Shown piece after piece: positions 1 to 5,882 of a stretch of DNA of 14,233 nt. Position 1 is the stretch's first letter; every line of letters starts with the position of its first letter. The stretch spans positions 1-14,233 of the forward strand of contig JAEZSM010000253.1 in NCBI GenBank assembly GCA_023421875.1, given 5' to 3'. The notes beneath the pieces are model-generated. The model was not told the origin of the DNA, did no database searches, and saw only the letters and a program-made list of their open reading frames with translations. The stretch comes from Spirochaetota bacterium. GTDB lineage: Bacteria; Spirochaetota; Spirochaetia; Treponematales; Rectinemataceae. The translations under genes and the position numbers were made by a program.

Positions 1-12
1 GAACTCGGCCAT
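1..12 (-). CDS. Start of a downstream gene, probably the partner half ABC exporter (partial)
   Basis: Only four codons (M-A-E-F) lie in the window; the gene continues past the left edge. The ATG follows the stop codon of the preceding ABC exporter gene after a single base (TAG-A-ATG), and a good ribosome binding site (AGAGGGG, 7 nt upstream) lies inside the end of that gene. Such tight spacing means co-translation in one operon. Because the upstream gene encodes an ABC half-transporter with a degenerate catalytic site, the natural guess is the second half of a heterodimeric exporter (MdlB type), but four residues cannot prove that. Confidence 0.5.
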
Positions 13-13
13 T

Positions 14-1816
14 CTAGCGCCCCTCTTCCGCACAGGCGGCTGACGCGGCTGAACCGGTAGATTCCGGTGCATCGGCACACAACTCGGTCTCCAGTTCCTG
101 AAGCCGGGCGATCTCGGCGTAGAAACCCTTTTTGTCCCTCATCAGCTCCTCGTGATTGCCGTACTGGATCATCTTCCCGCCGTCCAGCACAATAATCCTG
201 TCGGCGTGACGCAGGGTGGAAACCCTATGGGAAACCAGGATATTCGTCCGCCCCTTGCGTTCCAGAAGAAGATTTTTGAGGATCCGCTCCTCTGTTTCCG
301 CATCAACGGCCGAAAGAGCGTCGTCCAGAACCAGGATCTGCGGATCCAGGGCCAGGGCCCGGGCAATGGCGATGCGCTGTTTCTGTCCCCCCGAGAGCGT
401 AAGGCCCCGCTCGCCCACGATCGTGTCCCAGCCTGACGGGAAGAGGCTCAGATCCCTATCCAGCGAGGCGATTCGCGAAAGTGCCTGGAAGCGCTCCTCA
501 GGGCAGTCATCCACGCCGAAGAGAATGTTGTCCCTCACCGAGGCTGAGAACAAAAAGGACTCCTGGGGCACGAAGCCGAAGGCGCTCCGCAGCGCCGAAA
601 GCGTATAGGAGCAGCTGTCCTTGGCTCCGAAGAACACCTTTCCCGGGCCTGGATCGAGTATTCTGGGTAAAAGCTTGATGAGGGTAGACTTGCCGCAGCC
701 CACCCTGCCCAGGATGCCGAGGGTTTCGCCCTCGCCCACCCTGAAGCCGATGCCCTGGAGAACCCTAGGGCCATCCTGCGTATAGGAATATTCTAGATCC
801 ATCACTTCCAAGTCGCCCGAGGGCTTCACGTCCAGCGCGTCGGGAGTTTCCGCGATCGCGCTCTTCCGGTCCAGCACCTCGTTGATACGCTTCAGGCTCG
901 CAGCGCCTCGCTGGATCAGGTTTACCGTAAAGCCGGCTCCCATCATCGGCCAGATGAGCATTTCCAGATAGGCTATCATGGCAATGATGGCGCCGGGGCT
1001 CATCGTGTTGGCGATTACTGCGCCGCCGCCTACCAGGACGAGAATCGCCGTGCTCAGGCCGGCAAGAAAGGAGATGAGTGGAAAGAAGAGCCCAAACGTC
1101 TTCACCAGGTCCATGGTGACGTCCCGATAGCTGTCGTTCGTCTCTGAGAAGCGGGCTGAAAAATAGCGTTCCTTTACGAAGGCCTTCACCACTCGCATGC
1201 CCGAAATAGTCTCCTGGGCTATGTCCGAGAGCTTCGAATAGACTTCCTGAACCCGCTTGAACTGCCTTCCTACCATCTTGCCGAAAAAGAGTATCAACAC
1301 CGTCACCAAGGGCAGTGGTAGCACCGTGTACAGGGCGACCGAGGCATTGTCGGAGATCATGGCGATCAAGATGAGAGAGGACATGAATATACCGTCCACG
1401 AAGGAAACGAATCCCATGCCGATGGACTGGCGGACCGCGTTCATGTCGTTGGTGGCCCGGGCCATCAGGTCGCCGGTCTTGTTGTCTTGGAAAAAGTCCG
1501 AGGACATCTCCATGAGGTGGCCGAAAAGCTTGTTTCGAAGCTCTGCCTCGATGCGCCGCGATGCGCCGATGATAAAGTAGCGCCAGAAATAGCGCCCGAC
1601 AGCGATAAATGCCATGAGTGCTACCATCAGCAGCGCCGGCTGTAGTATATCGGCCATCACATAGCCGCCCTGGGCAATCAAATCCACGGCCTTCTTTATC
1701 AGCTTGGGAACGAAAATCTGGGCGGCGTCCACCACCACGAGGAAAAAGATGCCCAATCCGTAGAAAAGCCGGTATTTTTTCAGATATGGAAGGATGGTTC
1801 TGAATTCTTTTAACAT
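14..1816 (-). CDS. ABC exporter half-transporter, MdlA-like (permease-ATPase fusion)
   Basis: A 600-aa inner-membrane type I ABC exporter subunit that would couple ATP hydrolysis to export of an unknown substrate. Residues 1-310 form the six-helix transmembrane domain (helices near 18-40, 57-80, 137-155, 160-180, 243-265, 275-295), with the TGDLMARATND motif near 114-124 typical of the MdlA/LmrA-type exporters. The nucleotide-binding domain follows: Walker A GRVGCGKST (370-378), Q-loop Gln418, signature LSGGQKQR (474-481), Walker B ILVLDDA (494-500), D-loop SAVD and H-loop His530. The residue after the Walker B Asp is Asp499 rather than Glu, which is usual for the degenerate half of heterodimeric exporters (E. 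coli MdlA also reads LDDALSAVD). The C-terminal 25 residues are Ala/Glu-rich and probably disordered. The start ATG at 1816 has only a rather distant GGGAG (about 15 nt) upstream. Substrate is not deducible. Confidence 0.95.
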   Translation of the reverse strand: MLKEFRTILPYLKKYRLFYGLGIFFLVVVDAAQIFVPKLIKKAVDLIAQGGYVMADILQPALLMVALMAFIAVGRYFWRYFIIGASRRIEAELRNKLFGHLMEMSSDFFQDNKTGDLMARATNDMNAVRQSIGMGFVSFVDGIFMSSLILIAMISDNASVALYTVLPLPLVTVLILFFGKMVGRQFKRVQEVYSKLSDIAQETISGMRVVKAFVKERYFSARFSETNDSYRDVTMDLVKTFGLFFPLISFLAGLSTAILVLVGGGAVIANTMSPGAIIAMIAYLEMLIWPMMGAGFTVNLIQRGAASLKRINEVLDRKSAIAETPDALDVKPSGDLEVMDLEYSYTQDGPRVLQGIGFRVGEGETLGILGRVGCGKSTLIKLLPRILDPGPGKVFFGAKDSCSYTLSALRSAFGFVPQESFLFSASVRDNILFGVDDCPEERFQALSRIASLDRDLSLFPSGWDTIVGERGLTLSGGQKQRIAIARALALDPQILVLDDALSAVDAETEERILKNLLLERKGRTNILVSHRVSTLRHADRIIVLDGGKMIQYGNHEELMRDKKGFYAEIARLQELETELCADAPESTGSAASAACAEEGR

Positions 1817-1957
1817 GACAGAGCAGTGTATCTCCCGGCGGCACCTTATACAATACCGACAGGCTCATTCATCGATCGCGCCCGGATTGGCCAAGGGGAT
1901 TCCTACCATATTTTTCGCTTGCGGTATTCCGGAATCACGCATAGTACCTGAACAGTC

Positions 1958-1982
1958 CAAAAACCGCCTCGATTGCCGAGGC
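1958..1982 (-). terminator. Possible minus-strand terminator hairpin within the rnhA leader
   Basis: GCCTCG and CGAGGC (1966-1971 and 1977-1982) form a 6-bp stem with a 5-nt loop. Read on the minus strand it is followed by GG and five T residues (1963-1959). It could stop antisense read-through across rnhA before the exporter gene. In the plus orientation the same hairpin lies 27 nt before the rnhA start and could affect its translation. The T-run is short, so this is tentative. The rest of the 193-bp gap between the two divergent genes shows only weak promoter-like matches. Confidence 0.25.
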
Positions 1983-2009
1983 CTGCGCTTTCTGTCATCA
2001 TGGCAACCG

Positions 2010-2534
2010 ATGAACGAAATAATTGTGCACACCGATGGAGGCTGCTTGGGCAACCCCGGCCCCGGCGCATGGGCCTATGTCATGCGTTACGACTCCCGGC
2101 TTAAAGAAGCTTCAGGATTTCAGCCCGATACCACAAACAACCGCATGGAACTCCAGGCTGTCATAGAAGCCCTCGGCTATCTATCCTCCAGGCGCCGTCA
2201 CGTCGCCGCCAAGCTCGCACAATCGCCCCATGACGAAGCAAGGCGAGGCAAGGCAGCTCCGCAATGGATCGAGGCCCCGATCCGCGTATTCACCGATTCT
2301 CAATACGTCAAGAACGGAATCACTTCCTGGCTTACTTCCTGGAAAGCCAAGGGCTGGAAGACCGCCGACAAAAAGCCAGTAAAAAACCAGGAACTCTGGA
2401 TGGAGCTGGATGCCCTAAACCAGGAACTCAAACCCTCCTTCCACTGGGTGGAAGGCCATGCCGGCGTGGAGGACAACGAGCGCTGCGACAGTCTGGTGAG
2501 GGCTGAAATGGAAAAAGGAAAAGCAGGAACATAA
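2010..2534 (+). CDS. rnhA: Ribonuclease HI
   Basis: Degrades the RNA strand of RNA-DNA hybrids (R-loops, primers) in the cytoplasm. The 174-aa product has all four catalytic acidic residues of RNase HI: Asp9 in HTDGGCLGNPGPGA, Glu47 in NNRMELQAV, Asp96 in VFTDSQYVKNGI and Asp160 in DNERCDSL, plus the His150 loop (WVEGHAG) and the basic W-rich handle region (WLTSWKAKGWK). It is longer than E. coli RNase HI (155 aa) because of an extra, charged segment at about residues 59-90 between the helix after Glu47 and the TDSQYV strand. The reading frame is open upstream to 1794, but that part has no family character; the ATG at 2010 places the conserved first strand at residues 2-8 as in the family. 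No clear Shine-Dalgarno is seen before it. It ends 17 bp before the converging HD-GYP gene. Confidence 0.93.
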   Translation: MNEIIVHTDGGCLGNPGPGAWAYVMRYDSRLKEASGFQPDTTNNRMELQAVIEALGYLSSRRRHVAAKLAQSPHDEARRGKAAPQWIEAPIRVFTDSQYVKNGITSWLTSWKAKGWKTADKKPVKNQELWMELDALNQELKPSFHWVEGHAGVEDNERCDSLVRAEMEKGKAGT

Positions 2535-2557
2535 AAAAATGCGCGAATGCGCTATTC
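2533..2557 (-). terminator. Intrinsic terminator of the HD-GYP gene, overlapping its stop codon
   Basis: On the minus strand, AAT-(A)-GCGC, loop ATTC, GCGC-ATT forms a 7-bp stem with one bulged A, and the T-run that begins in the stem continues to seven Ts (2539-2533). The stem includes the TAG stop of the regulator gene (2554-2552). It sits in the 17-bp gap between this gene and the converging rnhA. The opposite strand lacks a T-run after the hairpin, so it is predicted to work for the minus-strand gene only. Confidence 0.5.
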
Positions 2558-5062
2558 GTTCGGCGGGAATGCATACCCGAAGTCCCTGAACAATCTGAGA
2601 CAGCCCTCCACTACCCTGCCATCGTACAAAATTCCCATATGTCCTTCGATTTCCGCGAGCGCCGCATCGATTCCCAGGCTAGGGCGGTAAGGCCTGAAGC
2701 TGGCCATGGATTCCACCACATCGGCAACTGCGAGAATTTTTGATTCGAGAAGTATCTGGTCGCCAGACAGTGCCATCGGGTAGCCGCTTCCGTCTATCCT
2801 TTCATGGTGCTCCAGGACAATCCTCGCGATCGGCCAGGGAAAGTCGATGTTTTTTAAAATATCGTAGCCCGTCTGGGCATGGAACTTTATCAGGCTGAAC
2901 TCGATATCCGTAAGTTTTTTAGGTTTTGTGAGAATCTCGGCGGGTACGGTTATTTTACCAAGATCGTGTATCATTGCCGCAAGTCGCAGCCCCTCTATTC
3001 GATCAGCATTAAGACCTACCTGCCGGGCTATAGCCTGAGCGAGATCGGCTACCCTGCTTTGATGGCCCGCCGTATAGGGATCTCTAGCCTCGACGGCCGC
3101 CGCTATAGCGTTGACCGTAGCGCCTAGGGCTTGCCGCAGCCGCTCTATTCCTAAATGTTTCTCCGTAATGTCTTCGCAGAATCCTTCATAGTAGCGGAAA
3201 CCTCCATGCCTGTCCTTTATAGCGTGCTGATCCAATGAAACCCATATAACATCGCCGTTCTTCCTTCGGTATCGGCACTCGAATCCCAGCACCGACCCAT
3301 TCCGCTCGATCTGACTCAGCAGCTTTTCCCTGTCGCTCGGGTCATAGAAGATTTGATGTGCCGTATCGGTAATCGAATCGATAAGATCCTCGGAAGAATC
3401 GTAGCCCAGCATGTCCGCAAGCGCCTTGTTGACGGTAATATATCGGCCATCCTTGCTGATCTGGAAAATTCCTTCCTGAGCGTTGTTTACGATGCTCCGG
3501 TATTTCTCTTCGTTCTCCCGGAGCGCCATCTCCATAAGCCTTCGTTGGGTGATATCCGAGAATATACAGGCGAACTGCCCCTGTTCTGATCGGAAAGCGG
3601 TTACTTCAAACCATTTTCCTATTTCGCCTGAAAAATCCTCAAAGAAGGCCGGTTCACCGGTCAATGCCACATGGCCGTATCGGTCTATCCAGAATCTTTC
3701 CATTTTTGGCATGACGCTGAGTGCTGTATTTCCGATTATAAGATCGGCCTTGAGGCCTGTCATGCGCTCGAAAGCGGGATTTACGTCGAGGAATCGATAA
3801 TCGACCGGCAGACCTTGGGCGTCGCAAATAATTTCATGGAGCGCAAAGCCTTCGAGCATCTCGCGGAACAGTATCCTGTACTTTTCCTCTGCCTTTCGCT
3901 TCTCCGATGTATCGCGCATGAACATGCTCGTTTTTTGCTGACCGTTCTCATCGATGAAGAGATTCGATGTCACATCCGCCGGGAATCTTTCGCCGTTAGC
4001 TCTAAAGAAGTATAGTTCGGCCTCGGCCGATCCTTTCCTCTCCCTCTCCTGAAGCGCTGCGGCAAGGCGAGGGTCGCTCAGGTCCACAAGGCCGTTACGT
4101 CCGACTGCCTTGATTTCGTCCAAGCTTCTGCCGAACATTTTGCATGCCGCCGGATTGGCGTCGAGAATCGTACCGTCCTGCTTGGTAAGTAGGATTCCGT
4201 CGATAGAATTATCGAACAAAGAACGATACCGTTCCTCGCTTTCCCTAAGCCTTTTCTCCGCCTTTTTCCTTTCGGTTATGTCTTGATTAACGCCAAAAGT
4301 ACGGACCGTCCTGCCTTCTGAATCCTTGCTGATAAAAAATCTTACGCTTATCTCGCCTACGCCACCATCATCAAAGAGTATCCGATGGTCGATCTGGCCG
4401 CTGTAATCCGGATTTTCGGTCTCTACCGCCTTTCTGATCTCTTCACCTACCATGCCACGATCCTCGGGATGCACGAATCGCTCGGCATAGTCGGCTGCGC
4501 GCATGGTATAGCCCCCGACGTCCTGAGCCGTGGTGTGGAAAATATTGTAGAACTGGTCATTGAATGTAAACCGATCTAGCAGTACATCATATTCCCAATG
4601 GCTTAGGTGAGCGATTTCCAAAGCCTGGGCGAGCTGCTTCCTGTTTTCCATCAAAAGCGCGGTAGCTTTAAGCGCATCTCGCCGGGCAGCCGCATCGTTA
4701 AGTTCTCTCTCCATAGCCAACGGCAGCCTATGGAGACGGTTTTTCATCACATAGTTATTTGCGCCAGCCTTTATCACATCAAGCGCCGTTTCCTCACCGA
4801 TAGCACCTGAAACAATGATGAAGGGAATGTCCAGTCCTGATTTTTTTAAAATTTCAAGCGCCGCAAGCCCGCTAAATCCGGGAAGGGAATAGTCAGAAAG
4901 TATAATATCCCAAGGCTTTTTATGTAAAACTCGCCGCATGCCTTCTGCGGTTTTAACACGCTCGAATTCTGGTTCCCATCCTGCCTTGACCAAGGAATGA
5001 ATTACCAGTTCAGCGTCATCGGGCGAATCTTCGACGTATAGGATGCGTATCGGTCCTCCCAT
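2552..5062 (-). CDS. Response regulator with four PAS domains and HD-GYP output (c-di-GMP phosphodiesterase)
   Basis: An 836-aa cytoplasmic signalling protein predicted to hydrolyse cyclic di-GMP. Domains in order: receiver (about 5-118) with Glu11/Asp12, phospho-acceptor Asp57 (ILSDYSLPG), Ser85 and Lys107; four PAS/PAC units (about 142-264, 274-388, 390-508, 512-636), each ending in the usual D-I/T-S/T-E/Q-K/R boundary; and an HD-GYP domain (about 640-830) with His667, HD pair His699-Asp700 in HDLGK, His728, EHHERIDGSGYP (750-762) and Asp781. All expected metal ligands are present, so activity is likely. The reading frame is open 49 codons further upstream to an ATG at 5209 that lacks a ribosome binding site; the ATG at 5062 has GAGGAG six nt away and starts directly at the receiver, so it was chosen. 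No transmembrane segment is seen and no histidine kinase is adjacent. PAS ligands are unknown. Confidence 0.95.
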   Translation of the reverse strand: MGGPIRILYVEDSPDDAELVIHSLVKAGWEPEFERVKTAEGMRRVLHKKPWDIILSDYSLPGFSGLAALEILKKSGLDIPFIIVSGAIGEETALDVIKAGANNYVMKNRLHRLPLAMERELNDAAARRDALKATALLMENRKQLAQALEIAHLSHWEYDVLLDRFTFNDQFYNIFHTTAQDVGGYTMRAADYAERFVHPEDRGMVGEEIRKAVETENPDYSGQIDHRILFDDGGVGEISVRFFISKDSEGRTVRTFGVNQDITERKKAEKRLRESEERYRSLFDNSIDGILLTKQDGTILDANPAACKMFGRSLDEIKAVGRNGLVDLSDPRLAAALQERERKGSAEAELYFFRANGERFPADVTSNLFIDENGQQKTSMFMRDTSEKRKAEEKYRILFREMLEGFALHEIICDAQGLPVDYRFLDVNPAFERMTGLKADLIIGNTALSVMPKMERFWIDRYGHVALTGEPAFFEDFSGEIGKWFEVTAFRSEQGQFACIFSDITQRRLMEMALRENEEKYRSIVNNAQEGIFQISKDGRYITVNKALADMLGYDSSEDLIDSITDTAHQIFYDPSDREKLLSQIERNGSVLGFECRYRRKNGDVIWVSLDQHAIKDRHGGFRYYEGFCEDITEKHLGIERLRQALGATVNAIAAAVEARDPYTAGHQSRVADLAQAIARQVGLNADRIEGLRLAAMIHDLGKITVPAEILTKPKKLTDIEFSLIKFHAQTGYDILKNIDFPWPIARIVLEHHERIDGSGYPMALSGDQILLESKILAVADVVESMASFRPYRPSLGIDAALAEIEGHMGILYDGRVVEGCLRLFRDFGYAFPPNE

Positions 5063-5152
5063 CACTGTCTCCTCATGCGCCTTTTTAACGAATCTAACCT
5101 GGATAAATGGAAGCGTATTGAGCCCAGCCTTTATGCTCCCCTGCCGATAATG

Positions 5153-5180
5153 AGTATAACCGAGGCTGGATTTATCCGAA
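5153..5180 (-). promoter_or_regulatory. Possible promoter of the HD-GYP regulator gene
   Basis: A TATACT (-10, 5158-5153) lies about 90 nt before the chosen start, with a poor -35 (TTCGGA, 5180-5175) at 16 bp. The match rests mainly on the -10. The remainder of the 216-bp stretch between the tRNA-Arg and this gene holds an A/T-rich inverted repeat (TTTCTTT...AAAGAAA, near 5262-5277) just after the tRNA, but no GC stem that would make it a normal intrinsic terminator, so read-through from the tRNA locus is also possible. Confidence 0.3.
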
Positions 5181-5278
5181 ACCCGCGGGCAGGGTAATTT
5201 TCTGGCCATGACTGAAGAAGCCTTCGATGTGAAATGAAAATTTCTCTGACGGGACTTTAGATTTCTTTAAAAGAAAGC

Positions 5279-5352
5279 TGGGACCAGAGGGAGTCGAACC
5301 CCCGACCTACTGCTTAGAAGGCAGTTGCTCTATCCAGTTGAGCTATGATCCC
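5279..5352 (-). tRNA. tRNA-Arg (anticodon TCT)
   Basis: The minus strand folds as a full cloverleaf: acceptor GGGATCA paired with TGGTCCC (one T-G wobble), D stem GCTC/GAGC, anticodon stem ACTGC/GCAGT with loop CTTCTAA (anticodon TCT), and T stem GGGGG/CCCTC with loop TTCGACT; discriminator A at 5279. The 3' CCA is not encoded (the next bases are GCTTT), so it must be added by the CCA-adding enzyme. Same strand and about 310 bp downstream of the tRNA-Pro, so the two may share a precursor. Confidence 0.97.
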
Positions 5353-5357
5353 GTATA

Positions 5358-5376
5358 AAGGCCGCCTTGCGGCCTT
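5358..5376 (-). repeat. Perfect 8-bp hairpin just before tRNA-Arg
   Basis: AAGGCCGC and GCGGCCTT flank the 3-nt loop, forming a perfect stem that ends 5 nt before the first base of tRNA-Arg on the transcribed strand. It is followed only by T-A-T-A, so it is a poor terminator; a precursor-processing or spacer hairpin is a likelier role. Confidence 0.6.
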
Positions 5377-5382
5377 CAACTC

Positions 5383-5403
5383 CGAGATTGCTACGCAATC
5401 TCG
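5383..5403 (-). repeat. Perfect 9-bp hairpin in the tRNA spacer
   Basis: CGAGATTGC and GCAATCTCG form a perfect 9-bp stem around a 3-nt loop. No T-run follows it on either strand. It is one of a set of hairpins with 3-nt loops between the two tRNA genes. Confidence 0.6.
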
Positions 5404-5424
5404 ACTAATTCCTTATCAGTTACC

Positions 5425-5449
5425 GCGATTCGTAAATGCCCGCCTCGTC
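5425..5449 (-). repeat. Decayed third copy of the tRNA-Pro 3'-end repeat
   Basis: The sequence GCCCGCCTCGTC (5438-5449) matches positions in the two complete repeat units at 5558-5569 (identical) and 5622-5633 (one change). The preceding bases (GCGATTCG...) resemble the T-arm-like part, but the copy of the acceptor end is gone. It lies 120 bp from the next unit instead of 64; the extra 56 bp is filled by two large hairpins. Confidence 0.5.
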
Positions 5450-5469
5450 GCAAGGGCTGCCAAGTAGCC

Positions 5470-5496
5470 CGAGTTCGTCGCGCAGCGACGAACTCG
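5470..5496 (-). repeat. Perfect 12-bp hairpin in the tRNA spacer
   Basis: CGAGTTCGTCGC and GCGACGAACTCG pair without mismatch around the 3-nt loop. This is the strongest stem in the spacer. It has no flanking T-run, so it is not an ordinary terminator. Confidence 0.65.
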
Positions 5497-5499
5497 TAC

Positions 5500-5528
5500 G
5501 CAACCGAAAGGCAAAGCCTTGAGGTTGC
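5500..5528 (-). repeat. Two-part hairpin in the tRNA spacer
   Basis: Outer stem GCAACC/GGTTGC (6 bp) and inner stem AAGGC/GCCTT (5 bp, loop of three) are separated by a symmetric 2x2 internal loop. It stands immediately beside the 12-bp hairpin at 5470-5496, together filling the extra length of the outermost repeat. Confidence 0.55.
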
Positions 5529-5534
5529 GAAGCA

Positions 5535-5662
5535 TCGGGACGGGCGGACTCGCTAGAGCCCGCCTCGTCTCACTGACGTCGCCGGTAGGCAGTGAGCATC
5601 GGGACGGGCGGACTGCTTGCAGCCCGCCACGTCTCTGGGACTTCCCGAGAGCGTCACTGACT
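5535..5662 (-). repeat. Two tandem 64-bp units carrying copies of the tRNA-Pro 3' end
   Basis: Units at 5535-5598 and 5599-5662 are followed with the same exact 64-bp period by the 3' end of the real tRNA-Pro gene at 5663. Each unit begins (plus strand) with the 14 bases TCGGGACGGGCGGA, which are the discriminator, the acceptor 3' strand and part of the T stem of the tRNA. The two units agree at 30 of their first 36 positions. In each, GGCGG and CCGCC form a stem like the tRNA T stem, but the 7-nt T-loop is replaced by 12 nt able to form a small inner stem. The second half of each unit is a different hairpin (stem CTCACTG/CAGTGAG in one; CTCTGGG/CCC-AGAG with a bulge in the other). They would be transcribed behind tRNA-Pro. 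They lack the 5' half of a tRNA, so they are not tRNA genes. Confidence 0.85.
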
Positions 5663-5735
5663 TCGGGACGGGCGGATTCGAACCGCCGATCTTCTGCTCC
5701 CAAAGCAGACGCCTTAGCCCCTAGGCTACGTCCCG
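5663..5735 (-). tRNA. tRNA-Pro (anticodon TGG)
   Basis: The minus strand gives a 73-nt cloverleaf: acceptor CGGGACG paired with CGTCCCG (the C1-G72 start typical of bacterial tRNA-Pro), D stem GCCT/AGGC, anticodon stem TCTGC/GCAGA with loop TTTGGGA (anticodon TGG), T stem GGCGG/CCGCC with loop TTCGAAT, discriminator A. No CCA is encoded. It is immediately followed, on the transcribed strand, by two partial copies of its own 3' end. Confidence 0.97.
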
Positions 5736-5737
5736 TA

Positions 5738-5759
5738 CGGTCAGCGCTACGCTAGACCG
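5738..5759 (-). repeat. Hairpin just upstream of tRNA-Pro
   Basis: CGGTC-AGCG and CGCT-(A)-GACCG form a 9-bp stem with one bulged A and a 3-nt loop, ending 2 nt before the 5' end of tRNA-Pro. It matches in style the hairpins between the two tRNAs. If the tRNA promoter lies further upstream, this is a leader hairpin. Confidence 0.5.
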
Positions 5760-5785
5760 AAAAAGAGGCTCATGTCAATATAACA
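5751..5785 (-). promoter_or_regulatory. Candidate promoters for the tRNA-Pro/tRNA-Arg transcript
   Basis: Two alternatives overlap here on the minus strand. One uses a perfect -35 TTGACA (5778-5773) with a weak -10 TCTAGC (5756-5751) at 16 bp; this -10 falls inside the hairpin at 5738-5759. The other is an extended -10, TG-T-TATATT (5785-5777), with a poor -35, giving a leader of about 35 nt that contains the hairpin. The TTGACA lies back to back with the TTGACA of the plus-strand promoter, 13 bp apart. Confidence 0.35.
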
Positions 5786-5791
5786 GGACTG

Positions 5792-5819
5792 TTGACAGCT
5801 CCCGATTATCATTTATAAT
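5792..5819 (+). promoter_or_regulatory. Consensus sigma70-type promoter of the EF-G-like gene
   Basis: TTGACA (5792-5797), a 16-bp spacer and TATAAT (5814-5819): both hexamers match consensus at 6 of 6. Transcription would start near 5826, giving a leader of about 57 nt before the ATG at 5883, with AAGGAG (5872-5877) 5 nt from the start codon. It points away from the divergent tRNA locus. Confidence 0.85.
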
Positions 5820-5882
5820 ACACGGGTTTCCTTATATAAAAACTAAGGATCCACCATATTTTCCACCCTGCAAGGAGTATAT

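Noticed and set aside
765..1868. Long minus-strand open frame (367 codons) overlapping the ABC exporter gene
   Set aside because: It is a shifted frame of the exporter; its translation is rich in Arg/Gly/His/Pro with no family motif, while the other frame has the full set of ABC motifs.
1794..2009. Extended N-terminus of RNase HI starting at 1794
   Set aside because: The extra 72 residues have no family counterpart and overlap the start of the divergent exporter gene; the conserved domain begins at the ATG at 2010.
5063..5209. Longer N-terminus (49 extra codons) of the HD-GYP regulator
   Set aside because: The upstream ATG has no ribosome binding site and the extension is not domain-like, whereas the ATG at 5062 has GAGGAG and starts at the receiver domain.
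5358..5376. Intrinsic terminator between tRNA-Pro and tRNA-Arg
   Set aside because: The stem is strong, but only TAT follows on the transcribed strand and the tRNA-Arg starts 5 nt later.
5425..5662. CRISPR array or phage attachment site made of the tRNA-like repeats
   Set aside because: Repeats are not separated by constant-length unique spacers of CRISPR type, and no cas gene, integrase or cargo lies between the copies.
5416..5755. Open frames on both strands across the tRNA spacer and tRNA-Pro
   Set aside because: They cover a tRNA and structured repeats, have no ribosome binding site and translate to repetitive Arg/Ser/Ala-rich sequence.
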